Positions 43,963 through 53,112 of a stretch of 64,000 bases of DNA are shown in pieces. Below the pieces are notes generated by a model, which saw only the letters and a program-made list of their open reading frames with translations, searched no databases and had not been told where the DNA came from. A program made the position numbers and the translations under genes. The DNA is taken from the NCBI GenBank assembly GCA_020073705.1, contig JAIQES010000006.1:38466-102465 (forward strand), given 5' to 3'. The stretch is from Terriglobia bacterium (GTDB lineage Bacteria > Acidobacteriota > Terriglobia > Acidiferrales > UBA7541). Numbering within the stretch: position 1 is the first letter of the stretch; the number at the start of each line of letters is the position of its first letter.

Positions 43963-46038
43963 CTAATGCAACAGGTTTTGCAGCGTGAATCCCGAGGACC
44001 GTAAATAATATCCCAGGAAGATCAGCACGCCGATCAACATAAACAGCGCATAACGCGACACGCGCCCGGTCTGCAGCATCCGCACCGGATAGCTCAAGAT
44101 CCATACGACCCGCGCCGCCAGATTCACCAGACCGTCCACGATCCATGAGTCCCACCACATCGAGACACGTGACGTGAATCGCGTCAGCCATCCGGAACCG
44201 TCCACGCCCAGACCGTCAATCACGTTCCGGTCAAATGCCCCGAGAGTGAGCGCCAGATCCTTCGTGCGATTCACGAACATGGCGTCGTATATCTCGTCCA
44301 TGTAATACTTCCGATAGAGCAAACGGTACAAGAAGCCGCTCGATGCCGCGATCTTCTCGGGCATCTCTGGCCGCTGGATGTACAGCCGGTATGCCAGCCA
44401 GATTCCTCCCGCAGCGATCGCCACCGATAATGCCATCAGCAGGTACTCCATGGAATTGATGGATGACGCTGCCGCAGCCGTTTCCTCGCCGTGCTGCGCC
44501 ATCACCGGAGCGAGGAACTGGGCGAACCGGTCGCTGCCGCCCAGCGACTCCGGCCATCCTACCCAGCCGCCTACTACGGAGAGCGCGGCAAGAATCGTCA
44601 GCGGAACGGTCATCGCACTGGGGGACTCATGAATGTGGTGCTCGACTTCATGATCGACGCGGGATTTCCCGAAGAACGTCATGTTCACCAGGCGAAACAT
44701 ATAAAACGCCGTCATCCCCGCCGTGATGAATCCAAGCAGCCACAGTACCGGGCTATGTTCGAACGCGTGCCCCAGGATCGCATCCTTGCTGAAAAAGCCC
44801 GCTAGCGGCGGGATCCCGGCGATGGCGATCGAGGCGACCACGAACGTGCGCGCCGTGGTTGGAACCTTCGTCCACAAAGCCCCCATCTTGCGCATGTCCT
44901 GCTCGCCCGACAGCGAGTGAATCACGCTGCCCGATCCCAGGAACAGCAGCGCCTTGAAGAATGCATGCGCCATCAGGTGAAACACGCCGGCGGTATATGC
45001 GCCCACGCCGCACGCCAGGAACATATATCCGAGCTGCGAGACGGTCGAATAGGCCAGCACGCGTTTGATGTCGTTCTGCACCAGGCCCATCGTCGCCGCG
45101 AACAGTGAAGTGACGCAGCCGACCACGGCCACGACTTCCAGCGCGCGCGGCGCCATCGAAAACACCGCGTTGGTCCGCGCGATCATGTACACGCCTGCGG
45201 TAACCATCGTCGCCGCATGAATCAACGCGCTGACCGGGGTGGGACCTTCCATCGCGTCCGGCAACCAAACGTATAACGGAAGCTGCGCGGACTTCCCTGT
45301 TGCGCCGACGAACAACAGCAGCGCAATGGCGGTCAGCGTGCCGTTTCCGAATTCGAAATGTCCCGCGGTGATCGCCGGGCCCAGTTCGGTAAACTGAATC
45401 GTTCCGAGCGTGCCCAGCATCAGAAACAGCCCCAAGAGGAAGCCCGCATCGCCGATGCGGTTGACGATGAACGCCTTCTTCCCCGCGTCGGACGCCGATT
45501 TACGGAGGAAGTAGAAACCGATCAACAGGTAGCTGCACAGCCCAACGCCTTCCCATCCGACGAACAGCAGCAGAAGGTTGTTCGCCAGGACCAGCGTGAG
45601 CATCGAAAACATGAATAGATTCATGTACCCGAAGAAGCGGTAGTAGCCGCCCTCATGCCCCATATAACCGATGGAGTAAACATGGATGAGAAACCCGACC
45701 CCGGTCACGACGAGAAGCATCACGGCCGTCAGCGGGTCCATCAGCACGCCCCATGGCACGTGCAAGTCCATCAGGTTTCCCGCGTTGGTGTGCATCGCAC
45801 CCGCAGGAACCCAGTCAAACAAGTTGAAGCTCACCAGCCGGTCCGCGGCAGGCCGCGCGATTAATTGCCAGATGGCCCCGAAGGCGAAGCACATCGAAAG
45901 GAAAACGCTGCCCACGCACACCGCGCTCACGGCGCGGTTGGGCAGGCGCCGGCCAATGAGCAGCATCAGCGCCGCGCCCGCCAGCGGGAACAGCGGGATC
46001 ATCCAGATGTGCGCCAGAAAATATTCAGCCGGCATCAT
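43963..46038 (-). CDS. nuoL: NADH-quinone oxidoreductase subunit L (set 2)
   Basis: 691 residues, 40 longer than the set 1 copy, mainly in the N-terminal region and before the lateral helix. Key segments: FVGWEGVGLCSYLLIGFYFLR, GKSAQLPLYVWLPDAMEGPTP, ALIHAATMVTAGVYMIAR and LAYSTVSQLGYMFLACGVG. The C-terminal lateral helix region covers about 590-691. It is a proton-pumping antiporter-like subunit. Confidence 0.95.
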   Translation of the reverse strand: MMPAEYFLAHIWMIPLFPLAGAALMLLIGRRLPNRAVSAVCVGSVFLSMCFAFGAIWQLIARPAADRLVSFNLFDWVPAGAMHTNAGNLMDLHVPWGVLMDPLTAVMLLVVTGVGFLIHVYSIGYMGHEGGYYRFFGYMNLFMFSMLTLVLANNLLLLFVGWEGVGLCSYLLIGFYFLRKSASDAGKKAFIVNRIGDAGFLLGLFLMLGTLGTIQFTELGPAITAGHFEFGNGTLTAIALLLFVGATGKSAQLPLYVWLPDAMEGPTPVSALIHAATMVTAGVYMIARTNAVFSMAPRALEVVAVVGCVTSLFAATMGLVQNDIKRVLAYSTVSQLGYMFLACGVGAYTAGVFHLMAHAFFKALLFLGSGSVIHSLSGEQDMRKMGALWTKVPTTARTFVVASIAIAGIPPLAGFFSKDAILGHAFEHSPVLWLLGFITAGMTAFYMFRLVNMTFFGKSRVDHEVEHHIHESPSAMTVPLTILAALSVVGGWVGWPESLGGSDRFAQFLAPVMAQHGEETAAAASSINSMEYLLMALSVAIAAGGIWLAYRLYIQRPEMPEKIAASSGFLYRLLYRKYYMDEIYDAMFVNRTKDLALTLGAFDRNVIDGLGVDGSGWLTRFTSRVSMWWDSWIVDGLVNLAARVVWILSYPVRMLQTGRVSRYALFMLIGVLIFLGYYLRSSGFTLQNLLH

Positions 46039-46064
46039 GTTCTATACACACCAGCGCGCCTCGC

Positions 46065-46367
46065 CTACCATTTCAGCAGATCCATCTCATCGCCCAGCAA
46101 TGTCTCTCGGTTCCGGAAAAACGCAATGATGATGCCTAGGCCCACGGCGGCTTCCGCAGCCGCGTCGGTAATGATGAAAATCGCGAACACGTGCCCTTCC
46201 ACCGAACCAACCAGGCGGGAGAAGGCTACCAGATTGATGTTCACCGCGTTCAACATCAGTTCGATGGACATCAAGATGACGATGACATTCCGCCGGGTTA
46301 CGACGCCGATTACGCCGATCGTGAACAACCCAAGGCTCAGGAAGAGGTAATGGCTGGTCGGAATCAT
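46065..46367 (-). CDS. nuoK: NADH-quinone oxidoreductase subunit K (set 2)
   Basis: 100 residues, three helices, with the membrane glutamates in [20 protein letters not shown] and [20 protein letters not shown]. The normal length and start ([15 protein letters not shown]) agree with NuoK. 26 nt before nuoL, 34 nt after nuoJ. Confidence 0.95.
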   Translation of the reverse strand: MIPTSHYLFLSLGLFTIGVIGVVTRRNVIVILMSIELMLNAVNINLVAFSRLVGSVEGHVFAIFIITDAAAEAAVGLGIIIAFFRNRETLLGDEMDLLKW

Positions 46368-46401
46368 CTCTGTGCCCTCATCGTCAGAAGCGCTCGCATA
46401 C

Positions 46402-46908
46402 TCAAATTTTCTTCTTCGCCATCACGACGGCGCCAATCATCGCCACGAGCAGAAGGATCGACGCAATCTCAAACGGAAGCACGTACTCGCTGAACAGCAC
46501 GCGCCCCACCAATTGCGTGCTTGGTTCGAGCATCTTTGCGGGAGCCGGCTCGCCCAGCGGCAGCCCGGCGCGGCCCACCGCAACCGCGATGGTCAACTGC
46601 GCGCCCAGCACCAGCGCAAGCAACAGTCCGAGCCACCATTGCCGGTTGAACTGCACCTGGTTCAACGATACGTCCAGGCTAACCAGCATGATGACGAAGA
46701 CGAACAGCACCATGATGCCGCCCGCATAGAGAATCACCTGCACGATGAACAAGAACTCCGCGTGCAGTTGCAGGAAAATGCCCGCCGTGGCCAGCAGCGC
46801 CGTGATCAGAAAAATCGCGCTCTGCACCACGTTCCGGCGCGTCACGACCATGACCGCTGAAATCACGGCCAGCACAGCGAAAAAATAAAATACAATCTGA
46901 TCGAGCAT
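46402..46908 (-). CDS. nuoJ: NADH-quinone oxidoreductase subunit J (set 2)
   Basis: 168 residues with five helices; [33 protein letters not shown] and [20 protein letters not shown] match the NuoJ core. nuoI would be expected between nuoH and nuoJ, but the gap is only 27 nt. Confidence 0.95.
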   Translation of the reverse strand: MLDQIVFYFFAVLAVISAVMVVTRRNVVQSAIFLITALLATAGIFLQLHAEFLFIVQVILYAGGIMVLFVFVIMLVSLDVSLNQVQFNRQWWLGLLLALVLGAQLTIAVAVGRAGLPLGEPAPAKMLEPSTQLVGRVLFSEYVLPFEIASILLLVAMIGAVVMAKKKI

Positions 46909-46935
46909 CGTTTACTTTTCCTAACCCGCTATTCC

Positions 46936-48258
46936 CTACGCCTCTTCGCCCACGATGGCGCGCTGCTTTTCCTTTTTCTCGCCCGCCCAGGCCAGCCACC
47001 CTGCCACGGCAAGCGTAAGCACTGTCGTCAACCCAAACGCCGGTAAATGTCCCCATCCCCATTGCCGGTGCAGCACCAGCGCCAGACCAATTCCCATCAC
47101 ATTCACGATCGAAAGCGGAACTAGGAACTGCCAGCCAAGGTGCATCAACTGATCAAACCGGTAACGCGGGAACGTAAATCTCAGCCACATGAACACGTAC
47201 AGATAGAGCCCTACTTTCAGCAGGAACCAGAACGCCCCGTGCAATCCAGCCTTCGCATCGGCAACCAACGAGCCCGCAGGCACCAGCAGCGGCGCTGCCA
47301 AAATTCCCGCAAGCAAAATCAACAGAAGTCCAACCGCCGCAAGAACGGCTTGTTGTATCTTCACCGGCTGCTTCGGCACGCGGTAAAAGCAATACCCGGC
47401 GAACACCAGCATGAGCAATGACGGCAAATAATCCAGGAAATCGAACGCCTTCGTGCCGGCAAACGGCCGCAGCCACCCGCCCAGAAACAGCGTCGTCGCA
47501 ATCGACGCAACCACAACCATGTTTGTGTACTCGGCCAGGAAATAGAGCGCCCACCGGAATCCGCTGTATTCGGTCATGTAGCCGGCGACCAACTCCGATT
47601 CGGCTTCCGGCAGATCAAATGGGGCGCGATTGGTCTCGGCAATCGACGCCACCGCATAGATGAAGAAACCCACGGGTGCGGCAAAGATAAACCACACACC
47701 ATAATCGTCCTGGGTCTGAATGATTTCTCGCGTGGATAGCGTTCCTGCCAATAACAGCCCGCCGACGATCGCCATTCCCGCGGCTGTCTCGTAGCTCACC
47801 AGTTGCGCCGCGCTGCGCAACGCCCCGAGCAGCGAGTAATGGCTGTTGGACGACCATCCGCCAAGCACGATTCCGAAAATTCCTAGCGCCCCGATTCCCA
47901 TGACAAACAAAAGCCCGATGTTCAGGTCGGCAATTTGGAACCACGGCCCGATCGCCAGCGCCGCCATCGCCAGCATTGCGACCGTCACCGAAATCAGCGG
48001 CGCGACCCAGAAGATCGCTTTGTCCGCTTCTTCCGGGATGATGTCTTCTTTGAGGAGGAGTTTCACCGCGTCGGCGATCGGCTGCAGCAGGCCGTGTGGT
48101 CCGACGCGCATCGGTCCCAGACGCGCCTGCATGTCGGCCATTAGCTTGCGCTCGAGCAACACGATGTACCCGGCGACCAGCGGAAGGACGGCCACGATGA
48201 CCACCGCGCAGATCAGCGGCACCAGAATCGGCTTAGCGAATTCGATCAGAGTATGCAT
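46936..48258 (-). CDS. nuoH: NADH-quinone oxidoreductase subunit H (set 2)
   Basis: 440 residues from the ATG at 48258 (MHTLIEFAKP), 4 nt after nuoD; the open frame begins 10 codons earlier inside nuoD. Family landmarks: LLERKLMADMQARLGPMRVGPHGLLQPIADAVK, AETNRAPFDLPEAESELVAGYMTEYSGFRWALYF and FTFPRYRFDQLMHLGWQ. It has extra helices near the C-terminus compared with set 1 (440 against 408 residues). Confidence 0.95.
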   Translation of the reverse strand: MHTLIEFAKPILVPLICAVVIVAVLPLVAGYIVLLERKLMADMQARLGPMRVGPHGLLQPIADAVKLLLKEDIIPEEADKAIFWVAPLISVTVAMLAMAALAIGPWFQIADLNIGLLFVMGIGALGIFGIVLGGWSSNSHYSLLGALRSAAQLVSYETAAGMAIVGGLLLAGTLSTREIIQTQDDYGVWFIFAAPVGFFIYAVASIAETNRAPFDLPEAESELVAGYMTEYSGFRWALYFLAEYTNMVVVASIATTLFLGGWLRPFAGTKAFDFLDYLPSLLMLVFAGYCFYRVPKQPVKIQQAVLAAVGLLLILLAGILAAPLLVPAGSLVADAKAGLHGAFWFLLKVGLYLYVFMWLRFTFPRYRFDQLMHLGWQFLVPLSIVNVMGIGLALVLHRQWGWGHLPAFGLTTVLTLAVAGWLAWAGEKKEKQRAIVGEEA

Positions 48259-48262
48259 CGCG

Positions 48263-49405
48263 CTAGCGGTCCACTTCTCCCAACACAATGTCGAGCGTTC
48301 CGATGACGGCCACCACGTCGGCCACCAGGTGCCCGCGAATCATCTTGTCGAAGGCCTCGAGATTGATCAATGACGGCGGGCGAATCCTCACGCGGTATGG
48401 CTGCGTGGTGCCATCGCTGACAATGTAATAACCGAGCTCGCCCTTCGGGGCTTCGATCGCGTGGTAGACCTCGCCCGGTGGCGGCTTTAACACCTTGCCG
48501 ACCTTTCCCATGATCGGCCCGGCGGGGATGTTCTCGATGGCCTGCAGGCAGATCAAGCGCGATTGGCGCATCTCCTCGAGGCGCACGATGTACCGGTCGT
48601 AGGTATCGCCGTTCTGGCCGGTCGGAATTTCGAACTTGTACAGGTCATAGGCGGCATAGGGCATCGCCTTGCGAATGTCCCACTTCACGCCGCTCGCGCG
48701 TATCACGGGGCCGGAGGCGCCATAGTCAATTGCTTCCTTGGCGGTCAGTACTCCGATGCCCCTGGTACGTCCCACCCAGATGCGGTTTTCAGTGAGCAGC
48801 GCTTCGTATTCGTCCACGCGCTTGTCAAACGGCGTGCAAAAGCGCTCCACGTCCTTTTCGAACTCATCGTAAGCCTCATACTGCAGACCGCCGATGCGGA
48901 ACGCGTGCGTGGTCAGCCTCGCACCGCAATACTTCTCGTATATCTTCAGGATTTCTTCCCGCTCGCGCAGGCAGTAAAACAGCGGCGTCAGCGCGCCGAT
49001 GTCGAGCGCGTGCGTCCCGAGCCAGAATAAATGGCTCGCGATCCGCTGCAGCTCGGTCAGAATCGTTCGAATCACGCGCGCCCGGAGCGGCGCTTCCGTC
49101 CCCAGCAGCTTTTCGACCGCCTCGCAGTAGCCCAGGCCATTCGAAACCGCCGCGACGTAGTCCATGCGGTCCACATAGGGCGCGAACTGCTGATAACTGC
49201 GATGCTCGGCGATTTTCTCGACCCCGCGGTGCAGGTAGCCGATTACGCACTCCGAACCGATCACCTTTTCGCCGTCCAGGCGCAGTTTTACGCGGAGTAC
49301 GCCGTGCGTGGAGGGGTGCTGCGGGCCCATGTTGAGGATGATTTCGTCCGCCCCAAGCACTGTTGACTCGGCACGGGTGGCAAACGGAATGCGCTCGTCG
49401 GCCAT
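48263..49405 (-). CDS. nuoD: NADH-quinone oxidoreductase subunit D (set 2)
   Basis: 380 residues. [23 protein letters not shown] carries the quinone-site HPSTHG loop; [16 protein letters not shown] and the terminal [19 protein letters not shown] follow the NuoD pattern. It starts 2 nt after the nuoC stop. NuoE, F and G do not follow, so this set lacks the NADH-oxidising module. Confidence 0.95.
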   Translation of the reverse strand: MADERIPFATRAESTVLGADEIILNMGPQHPSTHGVLRVKLRLDGEKVIGSECVIGYLHRGVEKIAEHRSYQQFAPYVDRMDYVAAVSNGLGYCEAVEKLLGTEAPLRARVIRTILTELQRIASHLFWLGTHALDIGALTPLFYCLREREEILKIYEKYCGARLTTHAFRIGGLQYEAYDEFEKDVERFCTPFDKRVDEYEALLTENRIWVGRTRGIGVLTAKEAIDYGASGPVIRASGVKWDIRKAMPYAAYDLYKFEIPTGQNGDTYDRYIVRLEEMRQSRLICLQAIENIPAGPIMGKVGKVLKPPPGEVYHAIEAPKGELGYYIVSDGTTQPYRVRIRPPSLINLEAFDKMIRGHLVADVVAVIGTLDIVLGEVDR

Positions 49406-49407
49406 CT

Positions 49408-50073
49408 CTACTGTCCGCTCTCAATCCCCAGGTTTTCGCGCACCCAGGCCGTATCCTGCGTCAAAATGTCGTAGTCCTTGCGCAGCGGATGCCCCTGCCA
49501 TTCGTCCGGCAGCAGAATCCGTTTCAGCTCGGGATGCCCTTCAAATACCACGCCGAACATGTCGTACACTTCCCGCTCCAGCCAGTTTGCCGTCGCCCAC
49601 ACGCCTTGCACGCTTGGCACGCGTTCGTCCGCTGCCGAGTGCACCTTCAGGCGTAGCCGCTCATTCTTTTTGAACGAGTACATATTCAGCACGATATCGA
49701 ACCGCTTCTCGCGCTTTGGCCAGTCCACTGCGGTGAGGTCGCTCAGCCAGTCGAATTGCTCGTCGTCCCGGCTGTAGATGGCGATCTCCACTAATTGTTC
49801 GCGGGCGACCACCAGGATGGCCTGCTTGCGATCAATCCAAGCCTCGCGGATCGCGTCACCAAATCTTTCCTTGTACCGCTTCACGACCTCATTATCGAGA
49901 GCGACGGGCCCTTCCTTGGGCGGAGCAGCAACGGCAGGAGGCTTTGCAGCAGGAGCGGCTGGCGCAGCGGGCGGCTTGGGTGCAGGTTCGCTCCCGGCGG
50001 CCGGAGGTTTCGCCGCAGTGGGTTCGTTTTGAGAGTTCGCAGAAGGCTGCTTCTGTTCCGGGTCGTTAGCCAT
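49408..50073 (-). CDS. nuoC: NADH-quinone oxidoreductase subunit C (set 2), with disordered N-terminal extension
   Basis: 221 residues. The first 60 or so are Pro/Ala/Lys/Gln-rich and low in complexity ([19 protein letters not shown]), absent from set 1. The core then shows [42 protein letters not shown] and [16 protein letters not shown]. The ATG has no clear ribosome site. A promoter lies at 50130-50159, and a terminator separates this gene from nuoA. Confidence 0.93.
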   Translation of the reverse strand: MANDPEQKQPSANSQNEPTAAKPPAAGSEPAPKPPAAPAAPAAKPPAVAAPPKEGPVALDNEVVKRYKERFGDAIREAWIDRKQAILVVAREQLVEIAIYSRDDEQFDWLSDLTAVDWPKREKRFDIVLNMYSFKKNERLRLKVHSAADERVPSVQGVWATANWLEREVYDMFGVVFEGHPELKRILLPDEWQGHPLRKDYDILTQDTAWVRENLGIESGQ

Positions 50074-50129
50074 GAATTAGGATTAGAGCGGGCTGCACGC
50101 ATTCCGCACAGCCGATATGTAAATCGTAG

Positions 50130-50159
50130 CTTTTAGCACACGTCGGAAAACGGAGTCAA
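50130..50159 (-). promoter_or_regulatory. Candidate promoter of the nuoC2-atpE operon
   Basis: On the - strand, TTGACT (50159-50154) and TAAAAG (50135-50130) are 18 bp apart. The -10 box ends 56 bp before the nuoC ATG. It lies just downstream of the intrinsic terminator that ends the nuoA transcript, which supports a separate transcription unit. Confidence 0.55.
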
Positions 50160-50185
50160 CCGATTCCGCCACATTCTCTTGGGAC

Positions 50186-50217
50186 AAAAAAAATCCCGGC
50201 CGTTCTTTGCGGTCGGG
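50186..50217 (-). terminator. Intrinsic terminator between nuoA and nuoC (set 2)
   Basis: On the - strand CCCGACCG pairs with CGGCCGGG (one G-T pair) around CAAAGAA, followed by ATTTTTTTT. It is a textbook Rho-independent terminator, 28 bp after the nuoA stop. It sits where nuoB would normally lie. Confidence 0.9.
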
Positions 50218-50245
50218 CCTGCCGTGCGAAGATACTGGGTCCCGC

Positions 50246-50626
50246 TTACACCCATTCGAGGGCGCCCTTCCGGTACAACCAGACATACCCAATGATCAGA
50301 ATGCCCAGGAAAACGAACATGCTTGCCAGCGCATAGGCCGGTCCCAAACGGAACCCTTCCTCCCGGGTAGAAAACAGTACCGCCCAGGGAAACAGGAAGA
50401 TTGTCTCGACGTCAAAAATGACAAATAGAATGGCGACAATGTAAAACCGGACCGCATACCGGCCGCGTGTGTCGCCCTCAGGTACCACACCGCATTCGTA
50501 CGGTTTCAGTTTTGCGCCCACCGCAACTGGGGTGGGGCGAATAAATTGGAAGAGCACAATCGTCACGGCTGGAAACGCCGCAGCCAGCACAGCGAAAATC
50601 AGGATCGGAATGTACTCCCTTGGCAT
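50246..50626 (-). CDS. nuoA: NADH-quinone oxidoreductase subunit A (set 2)
   Basis: 126 residues from the ATG at 50626 (MPREYIPILIFAVL); the frame is open for 21 more codons upstream without an apparent start signal. LKPYECGVVPEGDTRGRYAVRFYIVAILFVIFDVETIFLFPW contains the NuoA cysteine loop and FDVE motif (about 40-85). A strong terminator follows, so this gene appears to be transcribed alone. The nuoB that normally follows is missing. Confidence 0.93.
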   Translation of the reverse strand: MPREYIPILIFAVLAAAFPAVTIVLFQFIRPTPVAVGAKLKPYECGVVPEGDTRGRYAVRFYIVAILFVIFDVETIFLFPWAVLFSTREEGFRLGPAYALASMFVFLGILIIGYVWLYRKGALEWV

Positions 50627-51027
50627 ATCAATTTCGCTCGAAATCCTAACACATGAGTCAAGATGTAGCCAGCGCGGGCAATAATTCACCTAAGTCCGGC
50701 CAGCCTTAGACTGATGCGTGAAGGTAAACGCCGTGCGATATTAGGCAAATTGGTATTTGAAATCGCATTCACAGGCAAGACCTCACGCTTAAAATCGGAC
50801 AGTTTCAAATTGGTACGGTTGGACACTTTGGAGGGTCGTCTAATGCGATACGCACTAGTCCTGATTGGAGTCGTGCTGCTCTTACCCATTTCGGCAGCGG
50901 CCCAAGGTCCCGCTGGTGCCGGCTCTGGTCCTGTATCCTCCGCTGATCTTAGCCACTGGCAGCTTGGCCTTGGTTATCAATACAATCGAATCAATCTGAC
51001 GGGAACCCCCTTCAATACGAATGGTCT

Positions 51028-51036
51028 AAATACTTC
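51028..51036. repeat. Target-site duplication, left copy (AAATACTTC)
   Basis: AAATACTTC occurs immediately before the left inverted repeat and again at 53104-53112 immediately after the right end. Allowing for one ambiguous base, an 8-bp duplication is expected for IS1595. The frame across the two copies restores the interrupted gene. Confidence 0.85.
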
Positions 51037-51138
51037 ACGATTATGCCCTTGACAAAAGCTCCGTTTGAAGCCCATTGTGGAGTGCGATTGGGGCACAAAC
51101 CTCGATGGAGGGGTGTGCGCTTCAAACGGAGGATCGGC

Positions 51139-52005
51139 ATGACTGCGATTATAGGCTTACTAGCCGACACGGACCATAAAGCGCAAACGGGGAATATCCT
51201 CATTTGCGCAGACGAATTGATTACATACTCCTTGAATGGCATTCCAGTTAGCAGCAATCGGCACGGTGGAAAGCTTTACGATCTGCCATGTGGTTTCTAC
51301 GTGGCAATTGCCGACGATATTAGCCGCAGCCATCAGGTTGTTAGTTTTCTTTATGATCGGATGGGCAAATTGGGTATCACTCCGGGCCATCCCAGTACGG
51401 CAGATTTGATCAGGCTTGCGCTGGCTGACACCGCAAACTATGTAAGGCTCTGGATTCGCAAAGAGATCTGCGCTGATTACGGCGTTTCAGAAGGGGAGTT
51501 TCTGCATGACCAGAACCTAAACGAGCGCGAGAATATCAGGGCGGATTTGAAAGCGGCGGTAATTGCCACGGAACTGATCATCGGAGGATTTGGAAAAAAC
51601 GATTCCCCAGTTCTTTTCTACACCGACTGCATAAACATAGAAGAACAAACGTCTCCCGGTTTTTTTTGCGGTGGAAGTGGTGCTACTGCCGCCCTCAATT
51701 GGCTCAACTTCCGAGGGCAAAATTGCTTCATGAGCACGCAGAGGTCGTTCTACCACTTGCGAGAAGCTCATGCGTTCGCAAGGTTAAGCCGAGCCGTTGG
51801 AAATACGACGGTGGCCATTCTACTGACTCCCGGCAATCTGGCAAAGCCAATAACTGCCGATGAGGATTCTTTTCTGAAAGGATGGACCAAGGAGTTTTAT
51901 CCAAAAGAGACTTTGCCGCTGGACTCTCAGGACAAACGAGATGAGTTCGCATCCAGTTTAGGAATTAAGTTACCACCTGCAAGGAGCGGAAAAACCTATA
52001 GATAG
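51139..52005 (+). CDS. Proteasome beta-like Ntn-hydrolase, passenger gene of the IS element
   Basis: 288 residues from the ATG at 51139, which has GGAGGA 5 nt upstream; the frame open from 51043 overlaps the terminal repeat. After removal of Met, Thr would be the first residue (TAIIGLLAD). Asp25 in NILICADELITY and Lys45 in GGKLYDLPCGFYVAIADD fit the Asp17 and Lys33 of proteasome beta subunits. ELIIGGFGKNDSPVLFYTD and GFFCGGSGATAALNWL match the later sandwich strands and the GSG-type turn. A C-terminal extension of about 60 residues is extra. The fold assignment is inferred from this pattern. No propeptide is needed, as in HslV. Its role in the element is unknown. Confidence 0.7.
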   Translation: MTAIIGLLADTDHKAQTGNILICADELITYSLNGIPVSSNRHGGKLYDLPCGFYVAIADDISRSHQVVSFLYDRMGKLGITPGHPSTADLIRLALADTANYVRLWIRKEICADYGVSEGEFLHDQNLNERENIRADLKAAVIATELIIGGFGKNDSPVLFYTDCINIEEQTSPGFFCGGSGATAALNWLNFRGQNCFMSTQRSFYHLREAHAFARLSRAVGNTTVAILLTPGNLAKPITADEDSFLKGWTKEFYPKETLPLDSQDKRDEFASSLGIKLPPARSGKTYR

Positions 52006-52008
52006 CCA

Positions 52009-52902
52009 TTATGCAGTTAGCTTTTGGAACGTCAGTACCGGGGCCGTAACCATATGACGCAGAGTATCAAGAAACAAATCGGAGTTCTTCCGGCGATTGA
52101 ACCGGAAGCTCATCTCTTCGAGGTAGGACGCAAGATGCTTTGCGCTAAGATGATGCCATGTTCCCATCATCCCACGCTTGAGAAGCGAGAAGGCATTCTC
52201 GACGGTGTTGGTGTGAATGTCGCCGATCACATAAACTTTCTGACTGTGATTGATGGTCTTGTGCTGGTCCTTGTGGATGCCAGCCTTCATCATCGCTTTG
52301 GGATAGCCAACCCAATCATCGGTGATGATCTTATCCACATCGACGCTGACGCTATCTTTGAGATATTTGGCAAGCGTCTTGGATTTCGTATTCTTGACGT
52401 GGTAAAATCGCAGTTCCCCGCCACGCTGCCGGATGCCGATTACGATTTCCTTCTCGGAAGCATGAGGTCCACGCCCGCCACGTTTCACACCGCCGATGTA
52501 AGTCTCGTCCATTTCGATAGTGCCATCGAGCATTTGTTTATCAACTTCGGCCATCGCAGCGCGAATCCTGTGGCAGAGATACCATGCCGTCTTGTAGCTG
52601 CCGATTCCGAGTGTGCGTTGAATCTGGCAGGCAGAAATACCTTTCTTGGCTTCACAGAGCAACAGCGTTGCAGTAAACCATGTAATGAGCGGCAAGTGGG
52701 TATCGTTGAACACGGTGCCTGCCAATACGGAGAATTGATAGTCACAGTCTTTGCAGTAGAAAAGTTGCTTGTCGGTTTCCAGTTCCACTACGGGAGCCTT
52801 GCAGCGTAGGCAGCGTGGACCTTCAGGGAAGCGCAGCCGCACAAGCATCTCACGGCACTTGTCGTCGCTAGGGAACATGGTATTGATGTCAATTAGGGTC
52901 AC
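52009..52902 (-). CDS. IS1595-family (ISXO2-like) transposase
   Basis: 297 residues. An N-terminal zinc ribbon (CLRCK ... CKDCDYQF, residues 36-58) precedes a helical DNA-binding part (AKKGISACQIQRTLGIGSYKTAWYLCHRIR). The DDE domain shows IEMDETYIGG (D), IITDDWVGYP (D) and HTNTVENAFSLLKRGM (E). No frameshift or stop is present, so it is probably active. The start (MTLIDINTMFPSDDKC) is 12 nt from a divergent small ORF. Confidence 0.95.
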   Translation of the reverse strand: MTLIDINTMFPSDDKCREMLVRLRFPEGPRCLRCKAPVVELETDKQLFYCKDCDYQFSVLAGTVFNDTHLPLITWFTATLLLCEAKKGISACQIQRTLGIGSYKTAWYLCHRIRAAMAEVDKQMLDGTIEMDETYIGGVKRGGRGPHASEKEIVIGIRQRGGELRFYHVKNTKSKTLAKYLKDSVSVDVDKIITDDWVGYPKAMMKAGIHKDQHKTINHSQKVYVIGDIHTNTVENAFSLLKRGMMGTWHHLSAKHLASYLEEMSFRFNRRKNSDLFLDTLRHMVTAPVLTFQKLTA

Positions 52903-52914
52903 AGGATACCTCTC

Positions 52915-53040
52915 ATGGAAAAGGGACGCAAAGAACTGTTAAAGCGGGTGCCGACGCGGAAGTTGCTGGCATCCATCAAAAAGGACATCCGGCAGACCAT
53001 CCGAGCATCGGCGTCTGCCGCGAAGCCCAAGAAAAAGTAA
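52915..53040 (+). CDS. Possible small basic protein inside the IS element
   Basis: 41 codons, too short for most ORF lists. The product is strongly basic (13 Lys, 6 Arg of 41), beginning MEKGRKELLKRVPTRKLL and ending AAKPKKK. It lies between the transposase start and the right inverted repeat on the opposite strand. No strong ribosome site is seen, only GGATA. It may be real or chance. Confidence 0.35.
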   Translation: MEKGRKELLKRVPTRKLLASIKKDIRQTIRASASAAKPKKK

Positions 53041-53080
53041 TGGTTAGCGTCCATATCCAAAATGTTACGCCAAAGGCTAA

Positions 53081-53112
53081 CTTTTGTCAAGGGAATAATC
53101 GTAAAATACTTC
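53081..53112. repeat. Right terminal inverted repeat and right target-site copy
   Basis: Bases 53081-53102 are the complement of the left end 51037-51058 with one mismatch (T for G). They are followed by one base and the AAATACTTC repeat (53104-53112) that duplicates 51028-51036. Together they fix the element's right boundary. Confidence 0.85.

Larger units (their letters stand above)
51037..53103. mobile_element. IS1595-family insertion element with passenger gene
   Basis: About 2067 bp. The left end (51037-51058) and right end (53081-53102) form a 22-bp inverted repeat with one mismatch, beginning ACGATTAT and ending CCCTTGACAAAAG. It contains a - strand IS1595/ISXO2-type transposase at 52009-52902, a + strand passenger gene at 51139-52005 whose stop lies 3 nt from the transposase stop, and a possible 41-codon basic ORF at 52915-53040. 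Some IS1595 members are known to carry passengers. The element is AT-richer than its surroundings. Its good ends and clean target repeat suggest recent insertion. Confidence 0.9.

Noticed and set aside
50074..50245. Hidden nuoB between nuoA and nuoC of set 2
   Set aside because: The 172-bp gap is too short for NuoB (about 160-180 residues) and holds a terminator and a promoter. No CC-type cluster motif is found in any frame.
52024..52809. 261-codon + strand frame inside the IS element
   Set aside because: It is antisense to the transposase, which has a complete zinc ribbon and DDE motif. I do not think it is a second passenger.
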